Shown: piece after piece, positions 41,597 to 43,743 of the stretch
Position numbering within the stretch: the stretch's first letter is position 1
Layout: each line of letters opens with the position of its first letter
Assembly: GCA_025459265.1 (NCBI GenBank)
Contig: JALOQX010000040.1
Coordinates: forward strand, 1 to 43,743
Length of the DNA stretch: 43,743 bases
DNA from: Pirellulaceae bacterium
GTDB taxonomy: Bacteria > Planctomycetota > Planctomycetia > Pirellulales > Pirellulaceae
Direction of reading: 5' to 3'
Made by a program: the position numbers and the translations under genes
Notes under the pieces: generated by a model
Seen by the model: only the letters and a program-made list of their open reading frames with translations
What the model was told of the DNA's origin: nothing
Databases searched by the model: none

Positions 41597-41663
41597 GACA
41601 GGATGCACAGGATACACAGGATGAAGTTCGTCGTCCCATCCTGTCAATCCTGTTCATCCTGTC
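41597..41663. repeat. 27-bp hairpin made of three CAGGAT units per arm
   Basis: Arms 41597-41623 and 41637-41663 pair at 24 of 27 positions around a 13-nt loop. Each arm contains ACAGGAT at a 9-nt period. It sits between the convergent DUF1559 and aldolase genes and could serve as a two-way terminator, although no T-run follows. Confidence 0.85.
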
Positions 41664-41664
41664 T

Positions 41665-41694
41665 GATCGCCTAGTCGAGGATCGCCTAGTCGAG
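41665..41694. repeat. 15-nt tandem duplication over the aldolase stop codon
   Basis: GATCGCCTAGTCGAG occurs twice in a row (41665-41679 and 41680-41694). The TAG stop of the aldolase reading frame (minus strand, 41686-41688) lies inside the second copy. Confidence 0.9.
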
Positions 41695-42916
41695 GAATGC
41701 CTTGCGGAGCGCGGCGAGTGCGTCGTCGGGCATGGTGGCCAGCGGGCCGAGCACCAGGGCGTTGATGACCGCTTCCGCGGTGGACTCGAGCACCTCGAGC
41801 CGGTCGAAGGCGTCCAGCACGCTGGTGCCGACGACCAGCACGCCGTCGTTTTCGAGCAGCGCCGCAGGGGAGTTCGTGGAGACGAAATCCGCGATCGCCC
41901 CATCGGCCCGGTACTGCACGCCGTAGGGGACGCGCCGCACGTCGCGCAGCAGGATGTAGCTTTCGGGAATCGTCCGCGTTCGCCTGCACCGCGGGATGAC
42001 GCTGGTAGATGGCCGCATGGGCCAGCGTCGCCCGACTGGGACGTTGGCCCGCCGCGCACCGATGGCGGCAGATCAGCACGAAGTCCTCGATGTCCAGCAG
42101 TTCGCGGTCGCACTGGGACGGTGTGATCAGGAAGGAGTGGTCGTCGATCCGCGCGGAAAAACTCCCTTCCGTGCTGATCAGCAGTCGTTGCCGGCAGCCG
42201 CGGTGGAGGAACTGGCAGAGCTGATGCCGCAGTTCCTTTTCGATTGCCGTCGCGGCGGGGGCCACCCAGGTGTCGAGTTCCACGCGTCGGTTGCGCGCGC
42301 CGTCGAGTTGTTCTTCCGTCAGGTACCGGATCGGCCCCAGGTGCTGGCCCTTGATCACCGTCTTGGCGGCGAATTCAAGCGCCTCGAAACGCTGGAACGC
42401 TTCGGGCAGTGACGTGCCCCCGACGACGACGCCGTGATTCTCCAGGATTACGCACTGCGGACCCTGCCGGAACGCCGCCGCGATGTGCGCTCCCAGTTGC
42501 GGGCTCCCGGGCAAGGCGTATGGTGCGAAACCCGGCGTGCCGCACACGTGATGCGCCTGGTGGAATAACCGCGTGTCGGGGATCTGCCCGCAGATGCTGA
42601 ACGCGACCAGCGCGACCGGATGCGCGTGCACGACGGCCTGCAGATCCGGTCGGGCCTCGTAGATGGCGCGGTGAAACGGATATTCAGACGATGGCGGGTG
42701 CGCGCCCTCGACCGTCCCGTCCGCCCGCACACAGACCATATCGCCGCGCGTGAGATTCCCCTTGTCCACGCGTGCCGGCGAAATCCATACGTCGCCGTTG
42801 GCTTCTCGAATCGATACATTGCCCCCCGACGTGGTCGTCATCCGGTAGCGATAGATCCGCTCCATCGTCTGCATGATCGCGTCGCGCGGGTGCATCAGTT
42901 CGTCGCGGCCAGCCAT
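41686..42916 (-). pseudogene. Two-domain class II aldolase/adducin gene with a frame-breaking deletion
   Basis: The first domain (residues 1-210 from ATG 42916, AGGAG upstream) is a complete class II aldolase/adducin fold: [19 protein letters not shown] (E78), [10 protein letters not shown] (H97, H99) and [10 protein letters not shown] second, similar domain starts near residue 235 and is readable up to [14 protein letters not shown]. After that the homology continues in another frame ([19 protein letters not shown] to the TAG at 41686). About 20 residues of the expected domain are missing at the junction near 41973-41985. The net change equals a loss of 3k+2 bases, so it is not a simple one-base slip. 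The first domain could still be made as a fusion with an unrelated tail. A sequencing or assembly error is possible. Confidence 0.7.
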
Positions 42917-42954
42917 CTCGGGCTCCTGGACAAACGTCGGTCAAGGACGCTGGA

Positions 42955-43743
42955 TCAGCTGAGGGTCCAGGGCGCACGCAGCGGCCGGCTCAGCATCCGA
43001 TCCGCCTCGTCGTCGTTCACAAACCGCTCCCGTTGAGGGTCCCACTGCAGGCGGCGTTTGAGCCGCATGGCGATGTTTCCCAGGTGGCAGACGCTCGCCG
43101 ACCGGTGTCCCACCTCGACCGGCGCCACCGGTTCGGCTCGCGACTTGACGCAGTCCAGGAAGTTACGCACGTGGTCCGGGATATAGTACGTGCCGGCATC
43201 GTCGGTGCGCTGTGGATTGCTTACCGCCAGCCGGACTGCGTCGGGGCCTAATTCGGCGGTGGCCAGTTCGGCCGGATTTGTCTTGAGTCCCTGATAACCA
43301 TATTCGATCCAGCCTTCCGTCCCCTCGAAGCGTATCCCGAATCCGGGCTGCGCGGTCTGGCAGACCAGCTCGACGCCGTTGACGTACCGGGCTCGAAACG
43401 CCGTGCGCGTGGCGGTCGTGAAGAGACACCCGGTGGCCGGCCACTCGGAGCCCAGGTCCTCGAGCTCAACTGGACCGCTGTCGTCCATCCCCAGCGCCCA
43501 TTGCGCGGCGTCGTTCGAATGCGCCCCGAAGTTGGTGACCTGTCCGCCCGAGTAGTCCAGGTGGAACCGGAACCGATACAGACAGCGGTCGACGTGATAG
43601 GGGGCCCAGGGCGCCGGACCTAACCACAGGTCGTACCGAAAACCCTCCGGGACCGGCATCGCCCGCCAGGTGGGGCCGGGATCGACCGCGTTGATCTCGG
43701 CCACCTGCGTCAGGATCCGCTGCACCTGACCGATGCGCCGGTT
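42955..43743 (-). CDS. Gfo/Idh/MocA-family oxidoreductase, C-terminal part (right edge)
   Basis: The gene runs off the window; the visible 262 residues are the C-terminal domain of a Gfo/Idh/MocA oxidoreductase. The start of the visible part, RIGQVQRILTQVAEI, corresponds to the strand after the Rossmann domain. It is followed by DLWLGPAPWAPYH, FRFHLDYSGGQVTNFGAHSNDAAQWALGMD and a tail with HRSASVCHLGNIAMRLKRRLQWDP. These are the motifs of the large planctomycetal family of exported sugar-related dehydrogenases. Its NAD-binding half and any Tat signal lie beyond 43743. It is 38 nt upstream of the aldolase gene on the same strand. Confidence 0.88.
   Translation of the reverse strand, partial: NRRIGQVQRILTQVAEINAVDPGPTWRAMPVPEGFRYDLWLGPAPWAPYHVDRCLYRFRFHLDYSGGQVTNFGAHSNDAAQWALGMDDSGPVELEDLGSEWPATGCLFTTATRTAFRARYVNGVELVCQTAQPGFGIRFEGTEGWIEYGYQGLKTNPAELATAELGPDAVRLAVSNPQRTDDAGTYYIPDHVRNFLDCVKSRAEPVAPVEVGHRSASVCHLGNIAMRLKRRLQWDPQRERFVNDDEADRMLSRPLRAPWTLS

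Noticed and set aside
1-43743. tRNA, rRNA or known riboswitch
   Set aside because: No tRNA-like T-loop/acceptor combination, rRNA segment or familiar riboswitch core was recognised by eye; a covariance-model scan was not possible.

Overview
The window is 43.7 kb of high-GC bacterial chromosome, most likely from a planctomycete (Planctomycetota). This is inferred from the mix of genes: a DUF1559 prepilin-type protein, Tat-exported Gfo/Idh/MocA oxidoreductases, a secreted FG-GAP/VCBS propeller, a large multihaem c-type cytochrome, futalosine-pathway menaquinone genes and a single-chain glycyl-tRNA synthetase. No phage, integrase, transposase, CRISPR array, rRNA or tRNA gene was seen.

Layout. 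1-3.4 kb: menaquinone genes (a UbiA-like prenyltransferase cut by the left edge, and mqnE) around a HEAT-repeat lipoprotein. 3.4-5.8 kb (minus): pyrB followed by a dihydroorotase homologue that has lost most of its metal and catalytic residues. 5.9-9.1 kb: a GGDEF protein, a small lipoprotein and a duplicated ABC-2 permease. 9.2-14.2 kb: argG, divergent from a cofactor/nucleotide run (larB, nnrD, ribF, nrnA-like). 14.3-17.2 kb: a seven-haem cytochrome c and a cytochrome b-like membrane protein, behind a good sigma-70-type promoter. 17.4-22.8 kb: a zinc-ribbon membrane protein, a TPR protein, a TIM-barrel isomerase overlapping glyS, and a HAD phosphatase. 23-26.9 kb: a membrane-anchored DtxR-FeoA regulator with feoB, then a LON-domain protein. 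27.4-35.7 kb: a secreted carbohydrate-related cluster (FG-GAP protein, GH43, sugar-isomerase-like Tat protein, EEP hydrolase, Gfo/Idh/MocA). 35.7-37.1 kb: aroE-aroK. 37.3-41.6 kb: an NtrC-type regulator and its kinase, divergent from a DUF1559 pilin-like gene that has a near-consensus sigma-54 promoter. 41.7-43.7 kb: a frame-disrupted double-domain class II aldolase gene and a partial oxidoreductase.

The intergenic DNA is unusually structured. A family of 19-nt hairpins with a fixed CTC-GGA-GAG core and covarying outer base pairs occurs four times in tandem at 18.24 kb, three times at 31.45 kb and once at 34.18 kb. Two elements of about 250 nt (27.02-27.27 and 34.20-34.44 kb) have terminal inverted repeats and nested arms. 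An 81-nt three-way-junction element at 22.05 kb has a truncated copy at 37.26 kb.

The most coherent candidate system is the regulatory module at 37.3-41.6 kb: a PilS/PilR-like two-component pair, a 12-bp dyad in the divergent intergenic region, and a -24/-12 promoter driving a prepilin-type gene. The most notable single-gene observation is the apparently inactive dihydroorotase next to pyrB. Everything here comes from reading the sequence; no database search or folding program was run.
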